Origin: Gammaproteobacteria bacterium
GTDB taxonomy: Bacteria > Pseudomonadota > Gammaproteobacteria > JAPPPA01
NCBI GenBank assembly: GCA_030425645.1
Contig: JAUHZK010000003.1
Coordinates: forward strand, 62,001-126,000
Length of the DNA stretch: 64,000 nt
Direction: 5' to 3'
Each line of letters begins with the position of its first letter. Position 1 is the first letter of the stretch. The position numbers and the translations under genes are program-made. Of this stretch, positions 11,096 through 20,515 are shown piece by piece. The notes under the pieces are model-generated. The model was not told the origin of the DNA, ran no database searches, and worked only from the letters and a program-made list of their open reading frames with translations.

Positions 11096-11821
11096 ATGAC
11101 ACGCTTGGTCGCCGACAACCTGCAAAAAAAATACAAAGATCGTCTCGTTGTTAAAGGCATCTCACTACATATTGATGCAGGCGAAACCGTTGGCTTGCTC
11201 GGTCCCAATGGTGCCGGCAAAACCACCACCTTTTATATGATCGTTGGCCTCGTTAAGCCTAACGATGGCAGTATTCGCCTCGACGAACACGACATTACCA
11301 AGTTACCCATGCATGCCCGCGCCCGCCTAGGCGTAGGCTACTTGCCGCAAGAAGCCTCGGTATTCCGCAAGCTCACCGTGGCCGACAACATCATGGCGAT
11401 TTTAGAAACGCGCAAAGACCTTAACCGTCAACAGCGCGAAGACTCTTTAGACGCCTTGCTAGAAGAGCTGCACATTCCCCATATCCGCGACAGCCTTGGC
11501 GTTAGTCTCTCTGGCGGTGAACGCCGCCGCGTAGAAATCGCTCGTGCCCTCGCCGCCAACCCGCGTTTTGTATTGCTCGACGAACCCTTTGCTGGCGTTG
11601 ACCCAATCTCCGTGATCGATATCCAAAAAATCGTCGAACACCTCACCAGCCGCGGCATTGGCGTACTCATTACCGACCACAACGTACGTGAAACGCTAGG
11701 CATCTGCGACCGCGCCTATATCGTTAGCAACGGCCAAGTCATCGCCCAAGGCCACCCTAATGAGGTAATGGAAGACGAGCAGGTTAAACGAGTCTACCTA
11801 GGCGAGAATTTCCGCTTATAA
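11096..11821 (+). CDS. lptB: LPS export ATP-binding protein LptB
   Basis: Cytoplasmic ATPase powering LptFG-mediated extraction of LPS. In 241 residues it has Walker [18 protein letters not shown]-loop [12 protein letters not shown], signature [15 protein letters not shown], Walker [14 protein letters not shown] and H-loop [10 protein letters not shown]. These are near-invariant for LptB rather than other ABC proteins. It follows lptA by 8 bases and precedes rpoN by 80 bases. Confidence 0.97.
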   Translation: MTRLVADNLQKKYKDRLVVKGISLHIDAGETVGLLGPNGAGKTTTFYMIVGLVKPNDGSIRLDEHDITKLPMHARARLGVGYLPQEASVFRKLTVADNIMAILETRKDLNRQQREDSLDALLEELHIPHIRDSLGVSLSGGERRRVEIARALAANPRFVLLDEPFAGVDPISVIDIQKIVEHLTSRGIGVLITDHNVRETLGICDRAYIVSNGQVIAQGHPNEVMEDEQVKRVYLGENFRL

Positions 11822-11901
11822 ATCAGCTCTTTAAAGTCCACCCTGCTGACTTTTCAGAGTATTCCACTAAAATTTAATGCAAAATACGCGCCAACAGCGT
11901 A

Positions 11902-13389
11902 TTGAGCACTATTTTGAAACACGGATTACAACTCAAACTCGGTCAGCAGCTGACGATGACGCCAGCGTTACAGCAGGCTATACGCCTGTTGCAGCTGTCT
12001 AGTTTGGAAATTCGGCAAGAAGTGCAAGAAGCCTTAGAAAGCAATCTAATGCTGGAAGAGGATCGCGACGATTACGCTAGCAGCGAAGATAGCAGCAATG
12101 CTACAGACGACAGCGATAGTGCCGAGACGCCAGAGCCGGAAAGCCTGCCACAAGACATCAACGAAGAAAGCCTAGGCGACTATCGCTGGGAAGACGTCTA
12201 TGACGGTCGCAGCAAACCCAAGAGCGGTGCCGACGACCTCCCCCCCTTAGTGGAACGCATTGGTGATAGCAGCAGTGAAAGTCTGCAAGCGCATTTGCAC
12301 TGGCAACTAGACCTGGCTCGATTATCGCCCCGCGACCAAGAGATCGCCGAGTTCATTATCGACAGCATTGATGACGACGGTTATTTACAGCTTGAACCTG
12401 AAGCGCTGTCTGAAACGCTCAACGAGCAGCTGATTCTAGAGGGGCGTCAAGACGAGCCCCAGTTCGATACTGACGAAACCGTTTACGTACTGCATCGCGT
12501 TCAGCAATTTGACCCACCCGGCATTGCCGCGCGCACGCCGCAAGAGTGCTTAAGCCTGCAGCTAGCGCAATTAGTTAGTCCAAGCGAAGAACGCGAACTG
12601 GCTGACACTATCGTTAATAATCATCTCGAAACACTAGCTAAAGGCGACCGCGCGACTATTCAAAGACAAACGCGTTGTAGCGCCGAAGAACTAGACCAAG
12701 CGATCACCCTAATCCGCGGACTCAATGCGCACCCCGGCGCGGGTTGGGGCAACCAACGCACTGAGTACATCACCCCTGACGTCTTTGTTTATAAGCATGG
12801 CGATCGCTGGTTAGTACGCCTCAACGGCGAGCACGAAATTCCCCTGCGCATTAACCAGCAATACGCCGAAATGGCCAAAAGCATGGCTGATGACGGGCAG
12901 TCGGAAATGATGCGCAACCACCTTCAGGAGGCCCGCTGGCTAATTAAAAGCCTACAAAGCCGTAACGACACGCTAGTACGCGTTGCCAACGCGATTGTTG
13001 AGCGCCAACAAGCTTGGTTTGACCAAGGTGACATCGCGCTAACACCGATGGTACTGAAAGACATTGCAGACGAACTGGGCCTGCACGAATCCACCATTTC
13101 GCGCGTAACCAGCAGCAAACATATGCATACCGCCAGCGGCATTGTTTCCTTCAAACATTTCTTCTCTAGCCATGTCGGCACGCAAGACGGCGGCGAAGCC
13201 TCAAGCATTGCCATTCAAGCCATGATTAAGGAACTGGTAAGTGAAGAACCTGCCACCAAACCACTCAGCGACACAAAACTTGCAAATGCGCTAGCAGAGC
13301 GTAATATCAAAATTGCACGGCGCACGATTGCGAAGTATCGTGAAGCCTTAGGCATTCCGCCCTCACATGAGCGTAAACGCCTAGATTAA
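11902..13389 (+). CDS. rpoN: RNA polymerase sigma-54 factor
   Basis: Alternative sigma factor for -24/-12 promoters that need an enhancer-binding ATPase. The Gln-rich activator-interaction region is at the N-terminus (QQLTMTPALQQAIRLLQ), an acidic region II follows (about residues 50-110), then the core-binding and HTH domains, and the RpoN box ARRTIAKYREALGIP lies near the C-terminus. No ATG is available at the start: TTG codons at 11902 and 11914 both fit, and the second gives MKHGLQLKLGQQL, closer to other RpoN proteins. Neither has a clear Shine-Dalgarno sequence. Confidence 0.95.
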   Translation: MSTILKHGLQLKLGQQLTMTPALQQAIRLLQLSSLEIRQEVQEALESNLMLEEDRDDYASSEDSSNATDDSDSAETPEPESLPQDINEESLGDYRWEDVYDGRSKPKSGADDLPPLVERIGDSSSESLQAHLHWQLDLARLSPRDQEIAEFIIDSIDDDGYLQLEPEALSETLNEQLILEGRQDEPQFDTDETVYVLHRVQQFDPPGIAARTPQECLSLQLAQLVSPSEERELADTIVNNHLETLAKGDRATIQRQTRCSAEELDQAITLIRGLNAHPGAGWGNQRTEYITPDVFVYKHGDRWLVRLNGEHEIPLRINQQYAEMAKSMADDGQSEMMRNHLQEARWLIKSLQSRNDTLVRVANAIVERQQAWFDQGDIALTPMVLKDIADELGLHESTISRVTSSKHMHTASGIVSFKHFFSSHVGTQDGGEASSIAIQAMIKELVSEEPATKPLSDTKLANALAERNIKIARRTIAKYREALGIPPSHERKRLD

Positions 13390-13717
13390 AACCCTAGATA
13401 AAGCTCGGGTTAAGACTTCGAAAACTGCCCTCTAAACAGGGCACAACAGCTGGACAAGTACCAGCAGGAGGTAGCCGCTTAAACGCACGCTAACGCATCG
13501 GAACTCAATTGTTTGAGAGCCGGTCAATGTTAGGTGAAGTCACAGCAGCCTGCTTCCAAACCTTTTCATCCGCAGGCAGCCCAGTGGCCGATATTGGCAT
13601 CAACCGTGATGCTTAAATCTGGCGACAGCGACGCCTGCCTGCTTAAGCAATGTTTGAGCATCCCGACGCCGTTGCCGCTACCCATTCAGACCAGACCTTG
13701 CTGGAGGTAGCAACAAT
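13390..13717 (+). other. 328-bp gap between rpoN and hpf, no gene seen
   Basis: No open frame with family similarity was found. A small hairpin just after rpoN (TGCCCT 13426-13431 with AGGGCA 13438-13443) has no T-run and is not a convincing terminator. AGGAGG at about 13467 is not followed by a usable start codon. The end of the gap contains CTGGAGG, the ribosome binding site of hpf. I looked for a sigma-54 -24/-12 pair and did not find one that fits. Confidence 0.4.
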
Positions 13718-14053
13718 ATGAATATCGATCTCACCGGTCATCACTTAGACGTAACACCTGCTTTACGCGACTATGTAAATAACAAGCTCGCCCGGGTGGA
13801 ACGACACTTCGACAACATCAGCAATGCCCATGTGGTATTGAGCGTAGAAAAACTCACTCAAAAAGCCGAAGCCACGCTTAACGCAGCGGGCGGCCAGGTA
13901 TTTGCTGAAGCGGTTGACGGCAATATGTACGCCGCCATCGACGCATTAACAGACAAACTAGATAGACTGGTGAAAAAACGCCGAGAAAAGGTCACCGACC
14001 ATCACAACCGTGAGGCGCTGAAACACGAAGTCCATGCAGCTGCGCTGCAATAG
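13718..14053 (+). CDS. hpf: ribosome hibernation-promoting factor
   Basis: Small ribosome-binding protein of 111 residues that stabilises idle ribosomes as 100S dimers or inactive 70S. The start MNIDLTGHHLDVTPALRDYV and the stretch RVERHFDNISNAHVVLSVEK match the HPF/YfiA family; the basic segment KRREKVTDHHNRE near the C-terminus fits the short HPF class. GGAGG precedes the ATG. The rpoN-hpf-ptsN order is conserved in gammaproteobacteria. An intrinsic terminator follows. Confidence 0.94.
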   Translation: MNIDLTGHHLDVTPALRDYVNNKLARVERHFDNISNAHVVLSVEKLTQKAEATLNAAGGQVFAEAVDGNMYAAIDALTDKLDRLVKKRREKVTDHHNREALKHEVHAAALQ

Positions 14054-14086
14054 CGACTTAAATTAAATTCCGGGGCACACAGCACA

Positions 14087-14115
14087 GGCCAGCTTGGCAA
14101 CAAGCTGGCCTTTTT
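14087..14115 (+). terminator. intrinsic terminator after hpf
   Basis: A 10-bp perfect stem, GGCCAGCTTG paired with CAAGCTGGCC around a 4-base loop GCAA, is followed directly by five T. It separates hpf from ptsN. Confidence 0.9.
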
Positions 14116-14219
14116 CTTGCATACGCGCGGAAGTAACAAACTAATGAAGTTTTAGCCTTGGGGCTGTGAACCCCCTCCACAAGCAGCTAAAATTGGCATA
14201 TCGAATTAAGGAGTTCAGC

Positions 14220-14669
14220 ATGAACCTGTCAGCGGTTATTCCCGCCTCTCGCGTCGTTGTAGTTAGTAGCGCGCAAAGCAAAAAAACAGCCCTAGAAACA
14301 ATCAGCAAAACATTGGGCGAAGGCGATCAGAAACGCCAAGACGCTATCTTTGAAGCACTACTAGGCCGCGAACGCCTTGGTAGCACTGGCTTAGGCGATG
14401 GCGTTGCCATTCCACACGGTCGTATTAACGGCATTAGCGAGCCCATGGGCTGCCTTATTAAACTCGACGAAAGCGTTGATTTTGAAGCCGCCGATGGCAA
14501 ACAAGTCGACCTACTAGCCGGCCTAGTGGTGCCTGCTGACTGCACCGAAGAGCACTTACAAGTACTCGCCAGTGTGGCGCGTTTATTTAGTGATAACGAC
14601 TTTACCCAGGCCGCCCGCAAAGCCGATGGCGACCAGGCCTTAGCCGAACTCTTAGCTGCTAACAGCTAA
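14220..14669 (+). CDS. ptsN: PTS IIA-like nitrogen regulatory protein EIIA-Ntr
   Basis: Phosphoacceptor of the nitrogen PTS, 149 residues, EIIA-fructose/mannitol fold. The phosphorylatable histidine is about residue 66 in GVAIPHGRI. The ATG at 14220 was chosen because AAGGAG lies 8 bases upstream and MNLSAVIPASRVV matches the usual PtsN start; the frame opens earlier, at 14166. It has no EIIB/EIIC partner nearby, as expected of a regulatory rather than a transport PTS. The hprK and rapZ genes follow. Confidence 0.94.
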   Translation: MNLSAVIPASRVVVVSSAQSKKTALETISKTLGEGDQKRQDAIFEALLGRERLGSTGLGDGVAIPHGRINGISEPMGCLIKLDESVDFEAADGKQVDLLAGLVVPADCTEEHLQVLASVARLFSDNDFTQAARKADGDQALAELLAANS

Positions 14670-14702
14670 AACAGCGCCCCGCTTTTAATCAGCGCAAACA
14701 TT

Positions 14703-15653
14703 TTGGTGCAAAACAAAAACAGCCTTACAGTCAGCCTGCTATATGGCGAGCTTGAACAGCGCCTTAAGCTGAGCTGGCAATGCGGCGACAGCACTGCCAA
14801 TGAGCGACGCCTAAATAGCCGCGGCGAAAGCTCGCCGTTGCCGCTAGTGGGTTACCTCAATGTTATCCACCCTAACCAGATCCAAATTGCCAGTGCCGCC
14901 GAGCTTGACTGGTTAGGGCAGCAGGCGGCTAGCGAACAAGTCCGTAGTCTCAAGCAGATCTTCCCGGGTCAAAGTGGCTGCCTTATTCTGGCGGATCAAC
15001 TGGACCTTACAGCTTCGCTACTGGCACTAATGGAATCGCAACAGATTCCGGTACTGAGCAGCCCCATGCCTGCGCATGAGCTAATCAACAACCTAGAAAG
15101 CTGGTTGGGCGGCAAGCTTGGTGAACAACAAACGCGTCATGGCGTAATGATGGAAGTCGCCGGTGTTGGCGTACTCATTACCGGCCCTAGCGGCATTGGT
15201 AAGTCTGAACTAGCACTAGAGCTACTTACCCGTGGCCACCGACTGGTGGCAGACGACTGCCCGGTATTCAAACGCGTAGCACCAGACACCGTAGACGGCA
15301 CCTGCCCAGAGCTTGTACAAGACTTACTCGAAGTGCGCGGTCTGGGCATTGTCGACGTCCGTGCCATGTTTGGCAGCAGCTCGATTAAACGCAACAAATA
15401 CCTACGCCTAATTGTTGACCTAGTACCGGTTACCGACGTCAACCAAGGTGAGATTGACCGCCTCCAAGGCATGCGGAAAGAACAAACCATCCTCGGCGTG
15501 GCAGTGCCAGAAATTGGCCTACCCGTAACCGCCGGCCGTAACTTAGCAGTACTCATTGAAACCGCCGTTCGTGACCACCTACTGCGCTTAAATGGCTATG
15601 ATGCGGGCAAACTCTTAGAACAACGCCAAGCGGCATTACTGGTCGCCGAGTAA
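14703..15653 (+). CDS. hprK: HPr kinase/phosphorylase
   Basis: Bifunctional enzyme that phosphorylates and dephosphorylates a serine of HPr. The 316-residue protein has the two-domain layout: an N-terminal DRTGG-like domain and a C-terminal kinase domain with Walker A GPSGIGKS (about 161-168) and the signature [17 protein letters not shown] at 14703 and GTG at 14706 are competing starts; no ATG is available. The partner HPr in this locus keeps the target serine (Ser46), so the kinase is probably functional. It lies 33 bases after ptsN and 11 before rapZ. Confidence 0.93.
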   Translation: MVQNKNSLTVSLLYGELEQRLKLSWQCGDSTANERRLNSRGESSPLPLVGYLNVIHPNQIQIASAAELDWLGQQAASEQVRSLKQIFPGQSGCLILADQLDLTASLLALMESQQIPVLSSPMPAHELINNLESWLGGKLGEQQTRHGVMMEVAGVGVLITGPSGIGKSELALELLTRGHRLVADDCPVFKRVAPDTVDGTCPELVQDLLEVRGLGIVDVRAMFGSSSIKRNKYLRLIVDLVPVTDVNQGEIDRLQGMRKEQTILGVAVPEIGLPVTAGRNLAVLIETAVRDHLLRLNGYDAGKLLEQRQAALLVAE

Positions 15654-15664
15654 TAAGGCTAAGC

Positions 15665-16540
15665 ATGAAACTCGTCATTATCAGCGGACAATCTGGTTCA
15701 GGTAAAACTATCGCGCTGCATATGCTTGAGGACTTAGGCTACCGCACAGTCGACAACTTGCCGGTAAAGCTCTATCAAGCCTTTGTTGATAATGAACTGG
15801 CAGCCGAAGACGAAGGCGACCTACTGGCTATTGGCGTCGATCCACACGCCACCTCAAAGAACATTACCAGCCTGATTGACGCCATTAACGCGACCCGTGC
15901 CAAGGTGCCAGAAACCATCCTGCTACACCTCAGCACGCAGGCAGAAACACTACTCAAGCGGTATAGCGAAACCCGTCGTCGACACCCATTCGCCACCGAA
16001 GGCAAAACTGTTGAAGAAGCGATTGCTGACGAAAGCCAACAGCTTCAAGCGTTAGCCAAAGAAGCCGACATCACGCTCGATACCACCGGCTGGTCAAGCC
16101 ACGAGCTGCGCAACGCTTTACGAGAGCACTTTGCGGCCGCCACCCAAGCAGCGGTGACTGACCCCGTGATTACCGTGCAATCTTTTGGCTTTAAATACGG
16201 TATCCCGCGCTCAGCCGATTTCGTTTTCGATGTCCGCTGTCTGCCCAACCCTTACTGGGAACCGGCATTACGTGACTACACCGGACGCGACTCGGCCATT
16301 CAAGAATGGCTAGGCGGGCAAACCGTGGTGGTCGACTTAATCGAAGAATTAAACGGCTTTTTTGACCGTTGGCTTAAAACCGTTCTTCACGCCGACCGCA
16401 GCTACGTCACCATTAGCATTGGCTGTACCGGCGGCCGACATCGCTCGGTGTATGTCGCCACTAAACTACAAAAACACCTAGCCCAGCATTGGCCTCAAGT
16501 ACTACTGCGGCATCGCCAACTCGACGCACCAACACAATAA
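15665..16540 (+). CDS. rapZ: RNase adapter protein RapZ
   Basis: P-loop protein which in E. coli binds the GlmZ sRNA and controls glucosamine-6-phosphate synthase. The 291-residue product has Walker [16 protein letters not shown] at the N-terminus and the C-terminal phosphosugar/RNA-binding module with [41 protein letters not shown] is diagnostic of the family. Its place between hprK and the EIIA-Man gene is typical of non-enteric proteobacteria. Confidence 0.96.
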   Translation: MKLVIISGQSGSGKTIALHMLEDLGYRTVDNLPVKLYQAFVDNELAAEDEGDLLAIGVDPHATSKNITSLIDAINATRAKVPETILLHLSTQAETLLKRYSETRRRHPFATEGKTVEEAIADESQQLQALAKEADITLDTTGWSSHELRNALREHFAAATQAAVTDPVITVQSFGFKYGIPRSADFVFDVRCLPNPYWEPALRDYTGRDSAIQEWLGGQTVVVDLIEELNGFFDRWLKTVLHADRSYVTISIGCTGGRHRSVYVATKLQKHLAQHWPQVLLRHRQLDAPTQ

Positions 16541-16556
16541 GGCCTAGTCTGACCCT

Positions 16557-16964
16557 ATGAATAACGTTAGCGTTTTGCTCATCACCCACAATCGTATTGG
16601 CCGCGCCTTAGTGGAAACGGCGCAAACCATGCTACACGAGCTGCCGTTTCGCCTCGCCTTGTTACCTATCTCGCAAACCTGCGACCCTGACAAAGAGGTA
16701 CAGGTGGCACAGGATCTTTGTCGCCAACTTGATAATGGCCAAGGGGTGTTGATTTTGACCGATGCCTTCGGCTCCACCCCTAGCAACATTGCCGGCCGTA
16801 CCGCCAAAGCCATTCCGAAGACCGCCGTAGTGGCGGGCGTGAATTTGCCCATGGTGCTAAAAATCGCCAATTACCCAAACCTTACATTACAAGAGCTCGC
16901 TGAAAATGCCGTTGCCGGAGGGCAACGCGGCGTTCTTCAATGCAGCCAAGCTGTCGCGGAATAA
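16557..16964 (+). CDS. PTS system EIIA component, mannose family
   Basis: Single-domain EIIA of the mannose/sorbose family, 135 residues. The phospho-accepting histidine is about residue 11 (LLITHNRIG), and LTDAFGSTPSNIAGR matches the family's conserved D-x-F-G-(A/S)-T-P-S-N block. There is no EIIB, EIIC or EIID gene close by, so it probably works as a regulatory sink for phosphate from HPr. It is five bases upstream of the HPr gene. Confidence 0.92.
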   Translation: MNNVSVLLITHNRIGRALVETAQTMLHELPFRLALLPISQTCDPDKEVQVAQDLCRQLDNGQGVLILTDAFGSTPSNIAGRTAKAIPKTAVVAGVNLPMVLKIANYPNLTLQELAENAVAGGQRGVLQCSQAVAE

Positions 16965-16969
16965 CCTCT

Positions 16970-17239
16970 ATGCAAAGCCTAGACATCACCATCATCAACC
17001 GCCTTGGACTGCATGCCCGCGCAGCCACCAAGCTAGTACAGACCGCCTCTCAATTCGGTGCCGAGGTGCACATTGTTAAAGACGGACAGCGCGTTAGCGG
17101 CAAAAGTATTTTGGGCGTGATGATGTTAGCCGCAGCCAAAGGCAGCGAGATCACATTAGAGGCCGATGGCAGCGATGCCGACGACGCCCTAAACGCACTC
17201 AAAGAGCTCATTAATGACCGCTTTGGAGAAGGCGAGTAA
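16970..17239 (+). CDS. ptsH: phosphocarrier protein HPr
   Basis: Small phosphocarrier of 89 residues passing phosphate from Enzyme I to EIIA proteins. The EI-phosphorylated His15 (NRLGLHARAATKL) and the regulatory Ser46 (VSGKSILGVMMLAA) are both present, matching the adjacent hprK. The ATG at 16970 (MQSLDITIIN) gives the standard HPr start; the frame opens earlier, at 16940, inside the EIIA gene. The stop TAA overlaps the ATG of ptsI. It may equally be called npr (nitrogen-PTS HPr). Confidence 0.94.
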   Translation: MQSLDITIINRLGLHARAATKLVQTASQFGAEVHIVKDGQRVSGKSILGVMMLAAAKGSEITLEADGSDADDALNALKELINDRFGEGE

Positions 17240-18993
17240 TGTCACTGGCTCTAGCTGGCACCGGTGTAGCACGTGGCATTGTTATCGGCCGCGTACACCA
17301 TATCCAAGCGGGTAGCACCGATGTCACCGAGCGCAAACTAGATGCCGACAAAGTCCATGCGGAATGCGACCGCTTTCGCGCCGCACGGGGTACGGCTACC
17401 GACGAGCTGCGGGCGATTCGTGACGCCATTCCCGCCGGCAGCCCTAGCGATATCTCAGCCTTTATTGAATCGCATTTATTAATGCTCCAAGACGCCACGT
17501 TGTCAGACGCCGTGGTCAAGCTAATCGAAGAACGCCAATGCAATGCCGAATGGGCTTTGCGTATGCAGCGTGATGCCTTAGTTTCCGTTTTTGAACAAAT
17601 GGATGATCCCTATCTACGCACCCGTAAGGACGATGTAGATCACGTAGTCACGCGGATTCAGCGCGTACTACTGGACCAACCCCATTCAATTGAAACCGAC
17701 ACTGACGACTCTCAGCCCACCGTAGTGGTCGCTGAAGATTTAGCGCCGGCAGACGTTATCACGCTACACAACAACGGACTCGCCGCCTTTATTACCGAGG
17801 CTGGCAGCCCGCTCTCGCATTCCGCCATTTTGGCGCGTAGCTTAGGCATCCCTGCGATTGTGAGTGTTCGTGGTGCCCGCTTACTGCAAGAAGGCGAGAC
17901 CGTCATTATTGACGGCAAAAGCGGCTTTATTGTCGCCGCGCCCGACGAAAACGCCCTACAACAATACTCAGATGCCCAGGCCGAAGAAAAGGCTTGGCGT
18001 GCACGTCTCGCCGAGCTTAAGCACCAACCGGCCGAAACGCTCGATGGCAATCGTGTGCAACTACGCGCCAATATCGAGCTGCCTGAAGACGTTGGCGTTT
18101 GCGATGAAAATGGCGCCGAAGGCATCGGTCTGTACCGAACCGAATTTCTGTACCTAAACCGCGATGTGGCACCAACGGAACAGCAGCAGCTAGACGCCTA
18201 TACATCCGTAATGCTGGCGCTACCAAATCAGTCCATTACCATTCGCACACTGGATTTAGGTGCCGACAAACAACTCGACGGCGGCCGCCAACCCTCTGGT
18301 CCAGTCGCAAATAACCCGGCGCTTGGCTTACGCGGCATCCGGCTCTGCCTGCACGACAGCGAACTATTTAAACCACAGTTACGTGCGCTTTTGCGCGCCG
18401 CCAACACCAGTCCGCTGCGGGTCATGTTGCCGATGATCTCCAATCTGCAGGAGCTGCAACAAGCCAAAGCAATGATTGAGTCGGTACGCGCCGAACTGAT
18501 CGCCGAAGGCGTTAGCCTTAATCAAGACTTCAAACTTGGTGCCATGATCGAGGTGCCCGCAGCCGCGCTCTGCGCAGACCAGCTAGCGCAACATGTGGAC
18601 TTCTTTTCTATCGGCACCAATGACCTGATTCAATACGCGCTGGCGATTGACCGTATCGACGATCAGGTCAACTACCTTTATGACCCGCTGCATCCGGCGG
18701 TACTAAGGCTAATTAGCATGACGCTAGCTGCCGGCAAACGTCACAACATTCCGGTCGCCATGTGTGGCGAGATGGCCGGTGACCTGCACTTAGTGCCGTT
18801 ACTACTGGGAATGGGCTTGCGTGAGTTTAGTACTCACCCAGCCAATCTATTAGAGGTCAAACACCTAATTCGCCAACTGCAGCTAAGCGACCTAGAGCCC
18901 CTCGCAGAGGCGGCCCTTAACAGCAGCGACGCACAAACCGTGGCCAGCTTACTCGATGATTGGCATCGCCAGCACAAGGCACAGAAGGCTTAA
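17239..18993 (+). CDS. ptsI: PTS Enzyme I, phosphoenolpyruvate-protein phosphotransferase
   Basis: Starts the phosphorelay by transferring phosphate from PEP to HPr. The 584-residue protein has the N-terminal HPr-binding/phosphohistidine domain with the active His at about 194 (AGSPLSHSAILAR) and the C-terminal PEP-binding barrel with GIGLYRTEFLYL, RTLDLGADK, GAMIEVPAA, FSIGTNDLIQYALA and the catalytic cysteine in VAMCGEMAGD. It has no N-terminal GAF domain, so it is not a PtsP-type enzyme despite the nitrogen-PTS setting. It overlaps the HPr gene by one base. Confidence 0.96.
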   Translation: MSLALAGTGVARGIVIGRVHHIQAGSTDVTERKLDADKVHAECDRFRAARGTATDELRAIRDAIPAGSPSDISAFIESHLLMLQDATLSDAVVKLIEERQCNAEWALRMQRDALVSVFEQMDDPYLRTRKDDVDHVVTRIQRVLLDQPHSIETDTDDSQPTVVVAEDLAPADVITLHNNGLAAFITEAGSPLSHSAILARSLGIPAIVSVRGARLLQEGETVIIDGKSGFIVAAPDENALQQYSDAQAEEKAWRARLAELKHQPAETLDGNRVQLRANIELPEDVGVCDENGAEGIGLYRTEFLYLNRDVAPTEQQQLDAYTSVMLALPNQSITIRTLDLGADKQLDGGRQPSGPVANNPALGLRGIRLCLHDSELFKPQLRALLRAANTSPLRVMLPMISNLQELQQAKAMIESVRAELIAEGVSLNQDFKLGAMIEVPAAALCADQLAQHVDFFSIGTNDLIQYALAIDRIDDQVNYLYDPLHPAVLRLISMTLAAGKRHNIPVAMCGEMAGDLHLVPLLLGMGLREFSTHPANLLEVKHLIRQLQLSDLEPLAEAALNSSDAQTVASLLDDWHRQHKAQKA

Positions 18994-19128
18994 CACTGCC
19001 CCAACAAGCAACTCAAGGCTTTGTAATTAAAGGTTTTTCTAGTGCCACCAACCGTCAGGCGCTAGACGCTTCCACGCCCCTTGGGTAAACTCAACGCTTC
19101 TTTATCAACTGCTGAAAAAGGCACCGAC

Positions 19129-20505
19129 ATGAGCGAGCTGTTGGTACAAACCGACAATCCCGGCCATCAGCAGGTGCTTGATCAGTTGTCAGCCGCCTTA
19201 GGCTCTGGACGCATGCAGCAAGCCCGACGCATGCTACACGGCCTGCATCCGGCAGAAATTGCTCACTTACTCGAGTCGTTACCACGCGCACAGCGAAACA
19301 TTCTCTGGGAATTTACCGATCCAGAGGACGATGGCGAAATCCTCATCAACACCAACGAGGAAGTGCGGGCCAGCCTGATTGACCGCATGGACGAGGCCCA
19401 GCTAGTCGAAGCACTCGACGGCATGGCGGTAGATGACCTCGCCGATATTCTTGAAGATCTACCTAATCGCTTAACCGAGACCGTGCTCGAGTCGATGACG
19501 GCACAGCAACGCCGCCTCGTTGAAGCGGTACGCTGCTGGCCAGAAGACAGCGCCGGCGGCTTGATGGACACCGACGTCGTCACCGTGCGTGCCGATGTCA
19601 CACTAGAAGTAGTACAACGTTTTCTGCGCATGCGCGGCAACCTCCCCGCCCACACCGATGCGCTTTACGTGCTTGACCGCTACGGCCATTACCGTGGTGC
19701 GCTAACGCTTAGCGTACTGCTCACCGAGGACGCCGACCAGCTGGTCGCAGAAGTCATTCAAAATGACTCCGCGCCCATTGCCGCCGACACAGCCGCCACA
19801 CAAGTCGCCGCTTTATTTGAAGATCGCGATTTGGTTTCCGCACCCGTCGTCAACGAAAACAATGAACTGATTGGCCGCATCACCATCGATGACGTGGTTG
19901 ACGTGATTCGTGAAGAAGCCGAGCACAGCATTTTAAGCATGGCTGGCTTAGATGAAGACGAAGACCTGTTTTCACCTATCCTTAAAAGCGCCCCTCGACG
20001 TGGCCTGTGGCTTGGCGTTAATTTACTGACCGCATTGATCGCGTCATGGGTGGTCGGCCTATTTCAAGCCACTATTAACGATGTGGTGGCGCTAGCGGTA
20101 CTGATGCCGGTTGTTGCTAGCATGGGCGGTATTGCCGGTAGTCAAACTCTGACGTTGATTATTCGCGCGCAAGCCTTAGAACAAATATCCAAATCTAACG
20201 CGCGTAACTTGCTCGGTAAGGAACTGGCGGTTGGCGCGCTAAACGGCATTGCATGGGCGGCGTTAATCGCCGTCGTTGCACTGTTCTGGTTTGACAACCA
20301 AACCCTCGGCCTAGTCATCGCCATTGCCGTGTTCATCAATATGCTATTTGCAGCCTTAGCTGGGTTCAGCATTCCGCTGATCTTGAAGAAACTGGATATT
20401 GATCCGGCATTGGCGGGTAGCGTGGTACTCACCACCGTCACCGACGTGGTCGGCTTCTTTGCCTTCTTAGGCTTGGGCTCGTTGCTGCTAGTTGCGGTTT
20501 CCTAA
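19129..20505 (+). CDS. mgtE: magnesium transporter MgtE
   Basis: Magnesium channel/transporter of the MgtE/SLC41 family, 458 residues. Order of domains: MgtE N-domain (LHPAEIAHLLESL, LADILEDLPNRL), two CBS domains (about 140-260), a plug helix, and five C-terminal membrane segments with PVVASMGGIAGSQTLTLIIRA and VVLTTVTDVVGFFAFLG. The ATG at 19129 was chosen (MSELLVQTDN, AAAAGG upstream); a TTG-initiated frame begins at 19081. It may be transcribed with the PTS operon, but a 135-bp gap separates it from ptsI. Confidence 0.95.
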   Translation: MSELLVQTDNPGHQQVLDQLSAALGSGRMQQARRMLHGLHPAEIAHLLESLPRAQRNILWEFTDPEDDGEILINTNEEVRASLIDRMDEAQLVEALDGMAVDDLADILEDLPNRLTETVLESMTAQQRRLVEAVRCWPEDSAGGLMDTDVVTVRADVTLEVVQRFLRMRGNLPAHTDALYVLDRYGHYRGALTLSVLLTEDADQLVAEVIQNDSAPIAADTAATQVAALFEDRDLVSAPVVNENNELIGRITIDDVVDVIREEAEHSILSMAGLDEDEDLFSPILKSAPRRGLWLGVNLLTALIASWVVGLFQATINDVVALAVLMPVVASMGGIAGSQTLTLIIRAQALEQISKSNARNLLGKELAVGALNGIAWAALIAVVALFWFDNQTLGLVIAIAVFINMLFAALAGFSIPLILKKLDIDPALAGSVVLTTVTDVVGFFAFLGLGSLLLVAVS

Positions 20506-20515
20506 GCCCAGTGGC

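Noticed and set aside
13390-13717. Possible sigma-54 promoter upstream of hpf (TTGGCAT and a downstream GC)
   Set aside because: The spacing between the GG and GC elements is too long for a -24/-12 promoter, and the -12 element does not match.
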